DNA of 64,000 nt from VAZQ01 sp045811525 (GCA_045811525.1 JBJMTV010000039.1:56889-120888), one strand, 5' to 3'; shown: positions 1 through 8,620, numbered from the stretch's first letter. Program-made: numbers and translations. The notes: generated by a model not told the origin, from the letters alone.

Positions 1-861
1 CTGCCCTGCTTCTTCCTGAAAGTCCTCCGGCTTTAGATCCAAGTCGATCAAAGGGGCGAGGGCGGCCGGTCTTGCCCAGAACATCGAGCCCGATGGAAAT
101 TCGAGGGGCTCGTCGCGCGCCAAGCTGAAACCCATGGCTGCGCCCAATTGCTTTGCCTTTGGAAAATTGAACCCCCAGTTGATCCAGGTCCTGACGTCTT
201 TCCAGTGCTCGGCAAATAAGATCCCAAGGCGGGGTTGTGCTTCGAAGGCAGCGATAATGCTTTGTACAATGTCCTTGGAGCCAACGAGAGTCTTGGTGAG
301 GTATTTGAACCAGTCTTTGTCCGCTCCGGCATGCGGTGATCGCTTCGTGTGGAGGTGAACAACCAGGTCGTGGCCACGGTGCGCGGACCCGAGCGCATAG
401 AATTTGCCGGCAATGTCCCTCCCGCGGTTGGGAACGAGGCAGATTTCGACCTTTCCATTCGCGCGGCCCGCGGTGGCCTGCAAGATATATTCACGCTTTG
501 CCGACGAGTCGGTGGTGATGAAGAGATCTGGAGAGCCCGGAATATTGGCGATGCAATCAAGCAGAGCTGTGAGCTGGTCGGTGTAGAAGACATGCATCAT
601 GACGGCGATGCGCAGGCCGGTCGTTCTGGTTTGTGGCAATGGATAGCGGAAGGGAACGAGCAAGTACCGCCGGGCTTGCCGCGGCAGCGTGGCTGCCTCC
701 AAGCCACCAGCTGAAGTCAGCGGTATCGGCCTTGAGGATGCCGAGGTGGGGAGGGCGCCTGTCTTTTCCCGAAACCACTTGAGGTAGAGCCGGATCGCAT
801 GCTGGAGCGTGGGATATCGATCAAGAAAACGCCGCGCTTTTCGCCGTGCAACGCTTAGCAC
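1..861 (-). CDS. Rhamnan synthesis F (RgpF) family protein, partial (3' end beyond window)
   Basis: The frame is open from a GTG at 861 (directly after an in-frame TAA at 862-864) to the left edge, giving 287 codons without a stop. The translation carries the hallmarks of the RgpF/rhamnan-synthesis family (Pfam PF05045): RYLLVPFRYPL, then LRIAVMMHVFY, NIPGSPDLFITTDS, VPNRGRDIAGKFY, DLVVHLHTKRSPH and FPSGSMFWARPAALAPL. In known members this domain takes part in assembling rhamnose-rich surface polysaccharide and is often fused to glycosyltransferase domains. The missing C-terminal part lies left of base 1. A weak AGG precedes the GTG, and ATGs at 600 and 597 would cut into the conserved core, so the GTG is preferred. 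It is followed upstream on the same strand by methyltransferases and an acyltransferase, as expected in a polysaccharide locus. Confidence 0.85.
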   Translation of the reverse strand, partial: MLSVARRKARRFLDRYPTLQHAIRLYLKWFREKTGALPTSASSRPIPLTSAGGLEAATLPRQARRYLLVPFRYPLPQTRTTGLRIAVMMHVFYTDQLTALLDCIANIPGSPDLFITTDSSAKREYILQATAGRANGKVEICLVPNRGRDIAGKFYALGSAHRGHDLVVHLHTKRSPHAGADKDWFKYLTKTLVGSKDIVQSIIAAFEAQPRLGILFAEHWKDVRTWINWGFNFPKAKQLGAAMGFSLARDEPLEFPSGSMFWARPAALAPLIDLDLKPEDFQEEAGQ

Positions 862-1173
862 TTACGCCTGCCAGGTCAGAAAATCTGTATCACCCAGAAC
901 ATCATTCGAGGACGGGGGGTTTGAAGTCAACGAGTTCGTGACTAAGGCAGCAAACTCAGGAGCACGGCTTGTCCCGGTGTGTGTACCCGAATAGACGGTT
1001 CCGTCACTGGGCAGGTTTCAAGCCTTCACCTACGAAATCTTGCTCCAAAGCCGACAGAGAGCGCTTTCTTCTGCAGGTGTCGCGGCGTTGACGATGGGAA
1101 TAGCAAGCGCCTGATTTGCCGCTTGCCTTGGCAGCACGACAGGGTGGTGCAATCCTTGACGGTCTCCGGCAGA
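862..1173. other. Intergenic stretch, nothing recognised
   Basis: This is 312 bases between the rgpF-like gene and the next minus-strand methyltransferase. Short open frames on both strands look like noise, with arginine/serine-rich translations and no recognisable motif. It may hold the promoter of the rgpF-like gene, but no convincing -35/-10 pair could be picked out by eye. Confidence 0.5.
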
Positions 1174-2127
1174 TCAACCTTTTCTTGCAATGAGAACCGT
1201 GCCGATTGCAAGCTCCACGCGTTTGGCGGCTGAAAGCCGCGCGGCATAGGGCTTTTTCAGCAGATCGGATGGCGCTGAAAGAAAGTCTCTGATCCGTGCT
1301 TGTTGAAAAACGGTCCTCGCCTCCTCGTCGAGCCCCTCGCTCCAGCTCTTGATAATCCAGTGTAATGCCCAGATTGGATGCAAAGCGTCCGGAACCGACA
1401 CGCTTTCGATTATTAATCGATCCTCAAACAGACGCCGGGCTCCCTGTACGGTCGCATTGAAGTAGTGATTGGGGAACCCGTGCAGCGGCTGCAAAAACGG
1501 AATGCAACAATAGAGATCCGCCCTGGGTTTCATCACCCTAGCGATTTCCGTGGCGCAGCGGAACGGGTCGCGGACATGCTCGAGAACGGCAATGGAAAAC
1601 ACCGCGTCAAATGTCTCGTCTTTAAAAGGAAGATCTTCTCCCACTCCGAGCACGTCGGTTGTGTCGTAGGGCTGGACCTCGTAGTTGATGACATCAGGAT
1701 AGTAGACATCGCGACGGCCGGCACCGCAGTCCAATATCAACCCGCCTTGATGCTTCTCGATGAGGCCGAGCATCCGCTCATCGTAGGAGTTCGATGAGAT
1801 ATAGTCGGCGTGCTCAATTGCGGCCTGCGTCAACAGCTCAGCAGTCAGAAAATTCAGGCGGCCGTCTGTTTCCGCGTGCTGCATGTCCGCTCGAAGCCAA
1901 GGACGCAGGCGCTGTAACTTTGCGGCGCGCGCGTGGTCGACCGCGGCTGTGAGACGTTGACGCCTGCCTTCCTTCTTGCCGTGCTTGAGATAGTGCTCCC
2001 ATGCAGACGTGAATTGGCCGTCGGCAACGGCTTTCGCAACATCATGATTCTCTGTCAAATAGGCGCGTTCGTCGAAGTTTTCTGGGCTCGCCGGCGCCGC
2101 AAGGATAATTGGCTGCGGGCGTGTCAC
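1174..2127 (-). CDS. SAM-dependent methyltransferase (class I) with N-terminal surface-polysaccharide module
   Basis: A 317-residue protein. The GTG at 2127 is chosen because AGGAGG sits 8 bases upstream; the longer open frame to 2265 would overlap the acyltransferase gene and gives a low-complexity arginine-rich leader. Residues about 17-53 hold a module with FDERAYLTENHDV and a closing GKKEGR that is also present in the methyltransferase at 3394-4242. The Rossmann methyltransferase core follows: glycine-rich motif I GGLILDCGAGRRDV, an acidic loop GVGEDLPFKDETFDAVFS, and IAVLEHVRDPF typical of the Methyltransf_11 group. The substrate cannot be read from sequence; given the neighbours it is probably a sugar or a nascent surface glycan. 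The gene is spaced 28 bases from the upstream acyltransferase, so they probably form one operon. Confidence 0.85.
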   Translation of the reverse strand: MTRPQPIILAAPASPENFDERAYLTENHDVAKAVADGQFTSAWEHYLKHGKKEGRRQRLTAAVDHARAAKLQRLRPWLRADMQHAETDGRLNFLTAELLTQAAIEHADYISSNSYDERMLGLIEKHQGGLILDCGAGRRDVYYPDVINYEVQPYDTTDVLGVGEDLPFKDETFDAVFSIAVLEHVRDPFRCATEIARVMKPRADLYCCIPFLQPLHGFPNHYFNATVQGARRLFEDRLIIESVSVPDALHPIWALHWIIKSWSEGLDEEARTVFQQARIRDFLSAPSDLLKKPYAARLSAAKRVELAIGTVLIARKG

Positions 2128-2155
2128 TCGTGGAGCCTCCTGTCGATCGGGCCGG

Positions 2156-3229
2156 CTAAGGCGTCGGGGTGGAAGTCTTCGCGCCTTCCGCGGACGAAGT
2201 GTTTGATCTCCGCTGGAGGAACGAGCGCTGTAAGTTTTTCGCGAAAGCCAGCGAAGGCGCCTCAACTACGCGGTGGAACGCGACCGCGACCATGACCGCG
2301 ACGAGCGTCATACTGATGATCAGCGCAATGCCGTAACCGTCCGCTGAGATCCCACGCGAGAGGAAACCACGAGAGACCAGATCCATCACCTCGGGGTGTA
2401 ACAGGTAGAGTGCGTAGGAAGCATTTCCGATCTGAAACAAGCCCATGGTGAGCCAGTTCAGCGGGATTGGATTGCCCAGCACGGCGCCAGCGACAATCAG
2501 AGACGCCGGCGCTCCCCAACCAAGCCACCAGTAGGCACCGGAAAAGTAAGTCAGGCCGGCGACGCCTGCAAAGATCAGCGCGCCACGGACAGCAGCGGGA
2601 AACCGCAACCCGCAGCGAAAGGCGATGCCGATGATCATGCCAAAAGCGAATTGAAAGATACGCGGGTCGCTAAAGAATGGTGTTTGCGAGTGATGGATAA
2701 AAAGCAGTGCCAAGCCCGTGAGGGCTATTCCAAAAGTCCGCGGCAGAAGCAGACCGATGGCAAAAATGGCATAGAACATCATCTCGAAATTCAGCGTCCA
2801 GCCGACGCCTACGATGGGCGGACTCCATCTCCAGACGAATAAATAGGAGCCGAGGATGTATTTAGGTGGATAGGTTTGCTGCGCGATGTGGAGGGTTGTC
2901 AGCGCCCAGTAAAGGGGCACGATCCGAATGATGCGGCTGAAGAGAAAGTCAAAAGAAGATGTGCGCGATCCGAAGCGTTCCCAAGAGATATAGGTCATTA
3001 TGAACCCGGACAGAACGAAGAACACGTCAATCCCGGCCTGTAGAATGCCGACTTGATAATCTGCTCCGCCGACGAGCTTGGTGTAGCCGACGGCATGAAA
3101 TACCACGATCGAGAGCGCCGCCCCCGCTCGCAGCAGCTGCGCCGAGAGCAAAAGATCAGTGTCGCGCTTTGCCGTGACTCGCATCGTGTTGGCCACCGAA
3201 TCGTCCGTTTCCGCCGCGAGCCTCAGCAT
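2156..3229 (-). CDS. Acyltransferase 3 family membrane protein, ExoZ-like
   Basis: 357 residues with about ten hydrophobic segments, the usual size for the acyltransferase 3 family (PF01757) that O-acetylates or O-succinylates exopolysaccharide, Nod factor or lipid A sugars at the inner membrane. Family marks are LRAGAALSIVVFHAVGY near residue 33, with the conserved histidine, and GIDVFFVLSGFIMTY near residue 66, followed by WERF and FDFLFSRIIRIVPLYW. The last pattern resembles ExoZ, the succinoglycan acetyltransferase. The start is uncertain: ATG at 3229 gives a hydrophilic 28-residue leader and a second ATG lies at 3184. It is in the same minus-strand run as both methyltransferases, so it probably modifies the same glycan. 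Confidence 0.9.
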   Translation of the reverse strand: MLRLAAETDDSVANTMRVTAKRDTDLLLSAQLLRAGAALSIVVFHAVGYTKLVGGADYQVGILQAGIDVFFVLSGFIMTYISWERFGSRTSSFDFLFSRIIRIVPLYWALTTLHIAQQTYPPKYILGSYLFVWRWSPPIVGVGWTLNFEMMFYAIFAIGLLLPRTFGIALTGLALLFIHHSQTPFFSDPRIFQFAFGMIIGIAFRCGLRFPAAVRGALIFAGVAGLTYFSGAYWWLGWGAPASLIVAGAVLGNPIPLNWLTMGLFQIGNASYALYLLHPEVMDLVSRGFLSRGISADGYGIALIISMTLVAVMVAVAFHRVVEAPSLAFAKNLQRSFLQRRSNTSSAEGAKTSTPTP

Positions 3230-3393
3230 AGGCTCGCGCCCTCCGATGGACAGAAATAATCCCCCTATCTGCGCCGGCGCTCATTGGACTTCCCGGGTTG
3301 ACCTTAGCCGCCGAGCAGACAAGGTCCCAGCCCAGGGGATTGCCGTGCTTGCGCGAGACCAGGTTACGCGAAGAGCTGATCATTATGACAGGA

Positions 3394-4242
3394 TCATTCG
3401 AGACCGATTACGGCTTGCGACGGCATATTGATCCCCTTTTCCTGGAATTTCACGATCTCAAACGTCTTGCTCCATTGGCGGCGTATGTAGGCCTCGTTGT
3501 GAAAGGCGAGCTGGTAGAATTCCGGAAGTCCTTCTGTGATCGCGTCGTGTTCATATCTGAAACCACGCCAACGGAACCGAAGGCGCTGCCATGCGCCATG
3601 CGGTACCGCCGAGAGCCCACGTGTGGAGATGAGAAGGAGCCCGCCGGGCCGGGTGACGCGCCGCAGTTCCCAGAGCCATGCGTTCTGTAGCGCTTCCGGC
3701 AGGTGTGTGAAAACGGAAATACAGTAGACAAATGAAAACTGGCCGTCTGCGAAAGGAAGCGGTGGCGCATGCTCATTGCGCACGAACGTTCCGAGGCCGG
3801 AGAGGTTTTCTTGGCACCAGCTGACTGCTGCGTGATCGATATCTGCTCCGGTGAAATCGCAGTCTACCTGAGCGCGGAAATAAGCCGCGACCCGTCCGCA
3901 GCCGCACCCGAAGTCGAGCACATGACTGCGGCTCTCGAGCGCGAGGTGCGGCCGGACTGCAGCCAATACATCCTGCGCAACTCTCTTCCCGGCGCGTTCA
4001 AAGAGCCAAATGTGCGTGGTGCCGTGAACTCTCTTACGCAAATGCGCCGGCGGCAGAGTGGCGGGAAAAGTGAACTCCGGCGGATTGCTGAACGTCGGTG
4101 GACCGGGTCGTCCCTCCCGAGCACCGAACTGCAGGAAATGGTCAAGTCCGGAATCGAACTTCCCCGCTTTCACCGCGTTCAGGACGTCCGGGTTTTCTTC
4201 GAGGTAACGTTCTTCGTCGAAAGCTTCTTCTCGCAAAACCAT
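3394..4242 (-). CDS. SAM-dependent methyltransferase with N-terminal surface-polysaccharide module
   Basis: 282 residues. Residues about 8-46 form the module FDEERYLEENPDV ... HFLQFGAREGR, matching in spacing and key residues the N-terminus of the methyltransferase at 1174-2127. The catalytic domain begins near residue 100 with HVLDFGCGCGRVAAYF (motif I), then FTGADIDHAAVSWC and FSFVYCISVFTHLPE, the usual order for class I SAM methyltransferases. The two methyltransferases differ strongly beyond the module, so they are unlikely to be a simple recent duplication. It is probably the first gene of the polysaccharide run; 164 bases separate it from the acyltransferase gene, so an internal promoter for the latter is possible. 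Confidence 0.87.
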   Translation of the reverse strand: MVLREEAFDEERYLEENPDVLNAVKAGKFDSGLDHFLQFGAREGRPGPPTFSNPPEFTFPATLPPAHLRKRVHGTTHIWLFERAGKRVAQDVLAAVRPHLALESRSHVLDFGCGCGRVAAYFRAQVDCDFTGADIDHAAVSWCQENLSGLGTFVRNEHAPPLPFADGQFSFVYCISVFTHLPEALQNAWLWELRRVTRPGGLLLISTRGLSAVPHGAWQRLRFRWRGFRYEHDAITEGLPEFYQLAFHNEAYIRRQWSKTFEIVKFQEKGINMPSQAVIGLE

Positions 4243-4324
4243 GCTGCGATGCCGTTGTCGAGATTATCGGAGGCGCGGCTGCCACGACACGCGGAGCGTC
4301 CAGTGCAAGAGGTTCACGACTTCT

Positions 4325-5296
4325 CTAGCCCTGCGGCTCGATCTTGGCGATGCGCACCCACTCGCGCCAGTCATCGATCTGCCGGACGAGGTAGGCTTGT
4401 GCCTCCTCGGGTGTGCTCACCCACGGATCGCTGGCGACACTCTGGAGGAACTTCTTCGTCTCATCCCTCGCAACCACCTCGTTGAACCATCGATTGAGCT
4501 GCTCGACGATGGGTCGAGGTGTGGCAGACGGGACCAGCGCTGCCCACCAGCTGCGGATGTCCATGGGATATCCGAGCTCGGTCATGGTGGGAATATCCGC
4601 TGCCGCCTGCATGCGCTTGTCCGCGCCGACCCCGAGGAGCAGCATGCGCCCGGCATTGGCCTGCGCCATGGCCTGGATGTTGTCTGGCACAGCGAAATCG
4701 AGCTTTCCGGAGTAGAGCTCGTTGAGGAAGTCGGCGCCGGTACGATAAGCGATCTCGACCGCTTGCACGTCTGCCTTCTCCTTGTACATGGCCCCGAGCA
4801 CGCGTGCGGTGGCGTTGGCATAGGCGTAGCTCGCCTTGTCGCCCTTCGCCTTCAACACTCTAGTCAGCTCGGCGATGCTTTTGACCGGCCCACCAGCGGG
4901 CACCGCGAGCATCATGGTGGCGTTGTTGATCGTGGCGACGATCTGGAACGCCTTGGCGACATCCACCGAGGGCTTTCTGAACAGATGCATGTTGGCGGCC
5001 ACGGAGTTCGCGCCAGTGACATAGATGGTATGTCCGTCGGGCTTCGAGCGTGCCACGAATTCGGTCGCGATATTGCCGACCGCACCTGGCTTGTTCTGAA
5101 CAATGATCGTCCGGTTCATCAGCGGCCGCATCTTGTCGGCGAAATAGCGCACCATGACGTCGGCGCCGCTGCCGGCGGCAAATCCACAGATGAAGTTCAC
5201 GTCCTGCGACGGGTAGGTTTGCGAGAGGCCTGCCGTGGGTGCGACGACGGCGGCGAGCACCGCGAGCGCGGACGCCCAGCATGCGTTGCGGTTCAT
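4325..5296 (-). CDS. TctC/Bug-family periplasmic solute-binding protein
   Basis: 323 residues with a Sec signal peptide (MNRNACWASALAVLAAV, predicted cleavage after the GLSQ region near residue 26). The Bug fold (PF03401) shows in the order YPSQDVNFICGFAAGSGAD, IIVQNKPGAVGNIATEFVA, KPDGHTIYV, and the late DIPTMTELGYP. Bug proteins bind carboxylates or similar small molecules in the periplasm and deliver them to TctAB permeases or act as sensors. No tctA or tctB gene is nearby. The ligand-loop glycine pattern AAGSGAD differs from the common PAGGxxD. GGAG lies 8 bases before the ATG. The gene stands 76 bases from the Crp-like regulator gene on the same strand, so co-transcription is possible. 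Confidence 0.9.
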   Translation of the reverse strand: MNRNACWASALAVLAAVVAPTAGLSQTYPSQDVNFICGFAAGSGADVMVRYFADKMRPLMNRTIIVQNKPGAVGNIATEFVARSKPDGHTIYVTGANSVAANMHLFRKPSVDVAKAFQIVATINNATMMLAVPAGGPVKSIAELTRVLKAKGDKASYAYANATARVLGAMYKEKADVQAVEIAYRTGADFLNELYSGKLDFAVPDNIQAMAQANAGRMLLLGVGADKRMQAAADIPTMTELGYPMDIRSWWAALVPSATPRPIVEQLNRWFNEVVARDETKKFLQSVASDPWVSTPEEAQAYLVRQIDDWREWVRIAKIEPQG

Positions 5297-5372
5297 TGAT
5301 CAGGCTCCATGGCATAAGCGAGCTTGAAGCGGAATGATCTCTGGTAGGAAGCGGGAAAGCAACACTGCGTGA

Positions 5373-6056
5373 TTAGAGCTCCGCTTCGTGCTCGATGGCG
5401 CTCTTGTTCTCGAGGCAGTAGTAGCCCGCGAGGCGGCTCACCAGCTTGCGGTCTGTCCAGTCCTTGAGGATGCGGCTGACATTCTCACGGGCGATCCCGG
5501 CCATAGCGCCGAGGTCAGTCTGCGTGAGTTTCTGGCGCACGAGAACGCGGCCGCTGCCCACATCGTGGCCGAACGCCTCGCCCAGGCTCAGGAGTGCGCG
5601 CGCCACGCGGCCTTTCACGGAAAGAAAGCTGGTCGCGGCGAGGGCACTGTTGGTCTCGCGCAAGCGTCGCGCGAGGAGAGTCATCACGTGCTGGTAGACG
5701 TCCGGGTGGGACTGGGCGAAGGCATCGAACACGCTGCGGCTGACGAAGCTCAGCTTCGAGGGGCGCAGCGCGCAGACCGAGGCAGAGCGCGGAGCGCCGT
5801 CGATCATCGACAGCTCACCGATCAACGAGCCGGTTCCCAGGATGGCGAGAATGCGTTCCCCTCCTGAGGCGGCCAAGACGCTCACCTTGAGCAAACCTTC
5901 CTCGATCCGGTAGCACCCATCCCCCGCATCGCCGGCAAGAAATAGCGTCTGATCCGCGCCCAACGAAATCGGTCGCGCCTTTTCAAACAGAGCACGGCCG
6001 AGCTCTGCCGGCAGCTCGGAGAAGAGGTTTTCCGCAGGAACTGTTAATTTTGCCAT
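5373..6056 (-). CDS. Crp/Fnr family transcriptional regulator
   Basis: About 227 residues from the ATG at 6056 (MAKLTVPAENLF); the frame stays open to 6122 but the extra residues do not fit the family. Residues about 10-125 form the cyclic-nucleotide-binding beta roll, with LFLAGDAGDGCYRIEEG, GSLIGELSMIDGAPRSASV and the phosphate-binding GELSMIDGAPRS signature. A long dimer helix follows, then a winged HTH around residues 170-215 with LTQTDLGAMAGIARENVSR as recognition region. The GEL...RSA pattern is compatible with cAMP binding but does not prove it. The gene is divergent from an adenylate cyclase gene at 6219, which makes a cAMP-response pair plausible. Confidence 0.88.
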   Translation of the reverse strand: MAKLTVPAENLFSELPAELGRALFEKARPISLGADQTLFLAGDAGDGCYRIEEGLLKVSVLAASGGERILAILGTGSLIGELSMIDGAPRSASVCALRPSKLSFVSRSVFDAFAQSHPDVYQHVMTLLARRLRETNSALAATSFLSVKGRVARALLSLGEAFGHDVGSGRVLVRQKLTQTDLGAMAGIARENVSRILKDWTDRKLVSRLAGYYCLENKSAIEHEAEL

Positions 6057-6218
6057 AGCCAACCGTACCCCGAAACGAGCCTCAATGGGCTGGGTAGAAT
6101 AACCAAACTGCATACGCGGCAAACCGTGCGCAGCCCCTGGGACGGCTATTTTCCCGTGCCGGCGACCGGCATAGGGTTAGCGTTTCGATAGGTCCGCTGC
6201 GGAATGGGCGCTTGAAGC
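6057..6218. promoter_or_regulatory. Divergent regulatory region with perfect inverted repeat
   Basis: This 162-base region separates the divergent crp-like and cyclase genes and must hold both promoters unless transcripts begin further out. It contains TGCCGG-CGA-CCGGCA at 6157-6171, a perfect 6-base inverted repeat with a 3-base spacer, about 48 bases before the cyclase ATG. It is not the classical CRP site (TGTGA-N6-TCACA), so binding by the adjacent regulator is only a guess; it could equally be an mRNA hairpin. Confidence 0.4.
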
Positions 6219-7544
6219 ATGACGCAGTTGCGCGATCTCGTTCTGCGCGCTCCCAAGCGCGGATTGGAATTGCCAGGCTGGCTCGAGCGGCTGGTCGCGA
6301 TCGGGACCGTTACCCGCGATCCGAAGCTCCTGCGGCGACAGCGCTGCGTTAATGTCGCCTGCTTCGCGGTTTCCGTAAGCGCGTTCTCGCATCTCATATT
6401 CAACGCTCTGCACGACTTTCGCGGTCTGTTGATCGTCAACGCGTATAATCTGGTGATGATTTGTGGAGCCCTGCTGGTGCCGCTGCTGCACCGGTTCGGT
6501 GACAATGTCGCCGCCATAACCATCACGATGCTGGTGGTGGGCGCGCATTCCTGCATTGTGTGGTCCTTTGGGCTGGCGAGCGACCTGCACGTCTATTTCA
6601 CCTTGGGGGGTGCGGTGCTGTTCTTCTTTGGGGTGCAGAACTGGCGCCTGTTTCTGTTGTTCTTCGGGCTCTTCGTTTTGGCGTTGCTGACCTGTTTGAA
6701 CTTCGCCCCGGTCGACGGGCTTGTGATACCGCAGGATCATGCCTTTCGTGATGTGTTGTCCAATCAGGCCATGGTGAATTGCATCGCTATAAATGCGGCA
6801 CTTTTGTTCTATGCGCTGGCCGCGCTGGACCGAACCGAATTGGACTTGGAGAACGAGAACGATCGCTCGGACGCGCTGATCCACAACGTCATGCCGGCCG
6901 CCATCGCCGCACGTTTGAAGTCGGGCCGGGAGCAGCGCATTGCCGATCGTATCGATACACTGAGCGTGTTGTTCGCCGATGTGGTCGGCTTCACCAGCGC
7001 GGTGCACGATCTGGCGCCAGACGCGGTGGTTCAGTATCTTGATCATCTCGTCTGCCTTTTCGACGAACTCGCGCAACAGCACGGGGTCGAGAAGATCAAG
7101 ACCATCGGTGACAACTACATGGCTGCGGCAGGATTCGATCACCAGGCTAGAGCGGGTGCAGTCGCGGTCGGGCGGCTTGCCCTAGGCATGCGCGAAGCCA
7201 TCGCCCATCAGCTGCCGCTGGGTGGGCACAAGTTGCGGATGCGCATCGGCATTCATTCCGGTCCGGCGACCGCCGGTGTGATCGGCTCAACGCGCTTCTC
7301 CTATGATGTGTGGGGCGATGCGGTGAATTTCGCCTCGCGCATGGAGTCGCACGGGCTCCCCGACAAGATTCAGGTGAGCGAGGCCTTCCGTGACCTCGCG
7401 GGGGATGCTTTTGTGCTCGAGGAGCGCGGCACGACGGATCTGAAAGGGCTTGCTGCCGCCCGGACCTTCCTGCTCGTGGCCGAGCGGTTGCCGGGCGAGG
7501 CACTAGGCGCGGCCTCGAGCAGTCAGCATCTGCAATCAAAGTAG
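6219..7544 (+). CDS. Membrane class III adenylate cyclase
   Basis: 441 residues. Residues about 43-200 are hydrophobic with roughly six membrane segments, leaving the catalytic domain (about 245-420) in the cytoplasm. Catalytic positions are intact: metal-binding Asp254 (LFADVVGFTS) and Asp298 (KTIGDNY), adenine-specifying Lys294 and Asp363 (SYDVWG), and transition-state Asn370 and Arg374 (DAVNFASRMES). These residues point to ATP rather than GTP as substrate. The membrane domain does not resemble a named sensor domain that I recognise, so the stimulus is unknown. It is read away from a Crp/Fnr-type regulator and is followed 11 bases later by a MetE-like gene, so the two are probably co-transcribed. 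Confidence 0.93.
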   Translation: MTQLRDLVLRAPKRGLELPGWLERLVAIGTVTRDPKLLRRQRCVNVACFAVSVSAFSHLIFNALHDFRGLLIVNAYNLVMICGALLVPLLHRFGDNVAAITITMLVVGAHSCIVWSFGLASDLHVYFTLGGAVLFFFGVQNWRLFLLFFGLFVLALLTCLNFAPVDGLVIPQDHAFRDVLSNQAMVNCIAINAALLFYALAALDRTELDLENENDRSDALIHNVMPAAIAARLKSGREQRIADRIDTLSVLFADVVGFTSAVHDLAPDAVVQYLDHLVCLFDELAQQHGVEKIKTIGDNYMAAAGFDHQARAGAVAVGRLALGMREAIAHQLPLGGHKLRMRIGIHSGPATAGVIGSTRFSYDVWGDAVNFASRMESHGLPDKIQVSEAFRDLAGDAFVLEERGTTDLKGLAAARTFLLVAERLPGEALGAASSSQHLQSK

Positions 7545-7555
7545 GAAAAGCACTC

Positions 7556-8620
7556 ATGCACACAGGCTCCGCCAAGTATCCGCTCGTGCACTTTGTCGGC
7601 AGCGTTCCACTCCCTGACACGGAGACGGTGTTTCGCACCCTCTCCAAAGCGGCCGGGCAGCACATCGCCCGCTTGCCAGACGGCGAAACCGGTATTCGCA
7701 AGACCTGGATCCGCTTCCTGCAAGACGTGCTCGCGCAAAATCCCGCCGTTGAATATGCGACCGACGTGCCGCCGTTTAAATTCGTGCAATGGGACGGCAA
7801 GGTCGTGCGCGAAATTCCCCGGCTGCGCATCAAGCCTGGTAGCACTCCGCAGGCAAACGGCTTCAGCACCGGCTATGCCGATATGGCTATTGAATCGTGG
7901 AGGGTGTTCGAGCGGCTGCAGAGCACGGGTGACATTCCAGCAGGCGTTCGCTTCCAGATCAGCATCCCGACGCCCATTGCGCCAACCTACAACAACATGG
8001 TTCCGGCGGACCGACCGAAGCTGCTGCCGCCGCTAACGGAGCACTTCATTGGCGAGGTCGCAAAAATAGCGTCGGCGCTGCCGAATGATCGGATCGCGAT
8101 CCAGTGGGACGTGTGTCAGGAGGTGCTCGCGTGGGAGGGGTATTACGAGCCGGGTCCGCTCGACTTCCGCACGGAGACCTTGGATGTTCTCACCCGCGTC
8201 GGCGATGCGGTGCCCTCTGCCGTCGAGCTCGGTTATCACCTGTGTTACGGCAGCCCCGCGGACCAGCACATGGTGCAGCCGAAGGATGCTGGCATCATGG
8301 TGGCGATTGCCAACGGCGTTGCCGCCGGCGTGAAGCGTCCGATCCAGTTCTTTCACATGCCGGTCCCGAGAGAGCGCACGGACGAAGCCTATTTCGCTCC
8401 GCTGGCGGACTTGCGGCTGGCGAGGGAGACCGAGCTTTATCTCGGTCTGATCCATCACGACGATGCCGAAGGCGATGCGCGCCGGCTTGCCGCTGCACGT
8501 CGTCATGTGCGGGTTGATGGGATCGGCACCGAGTGCGGCATGGCGCGCGGCGATCCGGCACGGCTCTCGCTACTCCTTGCGGCGCATGCCCGCGCCGCGG
8601 AGTTGAGTTCCGCTACTTGA
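7556..8620 (+). CDS. MetE/UROD-fold zinc protein, cobalamin-independent methionine synthase-like
   Basis: 354 residues, about the size of the C-terminal half of MetE. The zinc-site pattern of that superfamily can be seen: His228 and Cys230 in GYHLCYGS (compare HMCY in MetE) and Cys327 in GIGTECGMARGD (compare NPDCGLKTR). The N-terminal residues LPDGETGIRKTW also recur in this group. That argues for a zinc-dependent transfer of a methyl or other alkyl group from or to a thiol. The substrate is not methyltetrahydrofolate with any certainty because the MetE N-terminal domain is missing. It lies 11 bases downstream of the adenylate cyclase gene and overlaps the converging TctC gene by 8 bases at the 3' end. 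Confidence 0.65.
   Translation: MHTGSAKYPLVHFVGSVPLPDTETVFRTLSKAAGQHIARLPDGETGIRKTWIRFLQDVLAQNPAVEYATDVPPFKFVQWDGKVVREIPRLRIKPGSTPQANGFSTGYADMAIESWRVFERLQSTGDIPAGVRFQISIPTPIAPTYNNMVPADRPKLLPPLTEHFIGEVAKIASALPNDRIAIQWDVCQEVLAWEGYYEPGPLDFRTETLDVLTRVGDAVPSAVELGYHLCYGSPADQHMVQPKDAGIMVAIANGVAAGVKRPIQFFHMPVPRERTDEAYFAPLADLRLARETELYLGLIHHDDAEGDARRLAAARRHVRVDGIGTECGMARGDPARLSLLLAAHARAAELSSAT

Noticed and set aside
48..593. 181-residue minus-strand frame at the left end
   Set aside because: Ser/Pro/Arg-rich translation; the neighbouring minus frame carries the RgpF family motifs over the same bases.
4241..5299. 352-residue plus-strand frame opposite the first TctC gene
   Set aside because: His/Arg/Gly-rich shadow of a clear Bug-family gene on the minus strand.
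6157..6171. Classical CRP operator in the divergent region
   Set aside because: The repeat TGCCGG-CGA-CCGGCA lacks the TGTGA-N6-TCACA form, so it is listed only as an inverted repeat and not as a proven operator.
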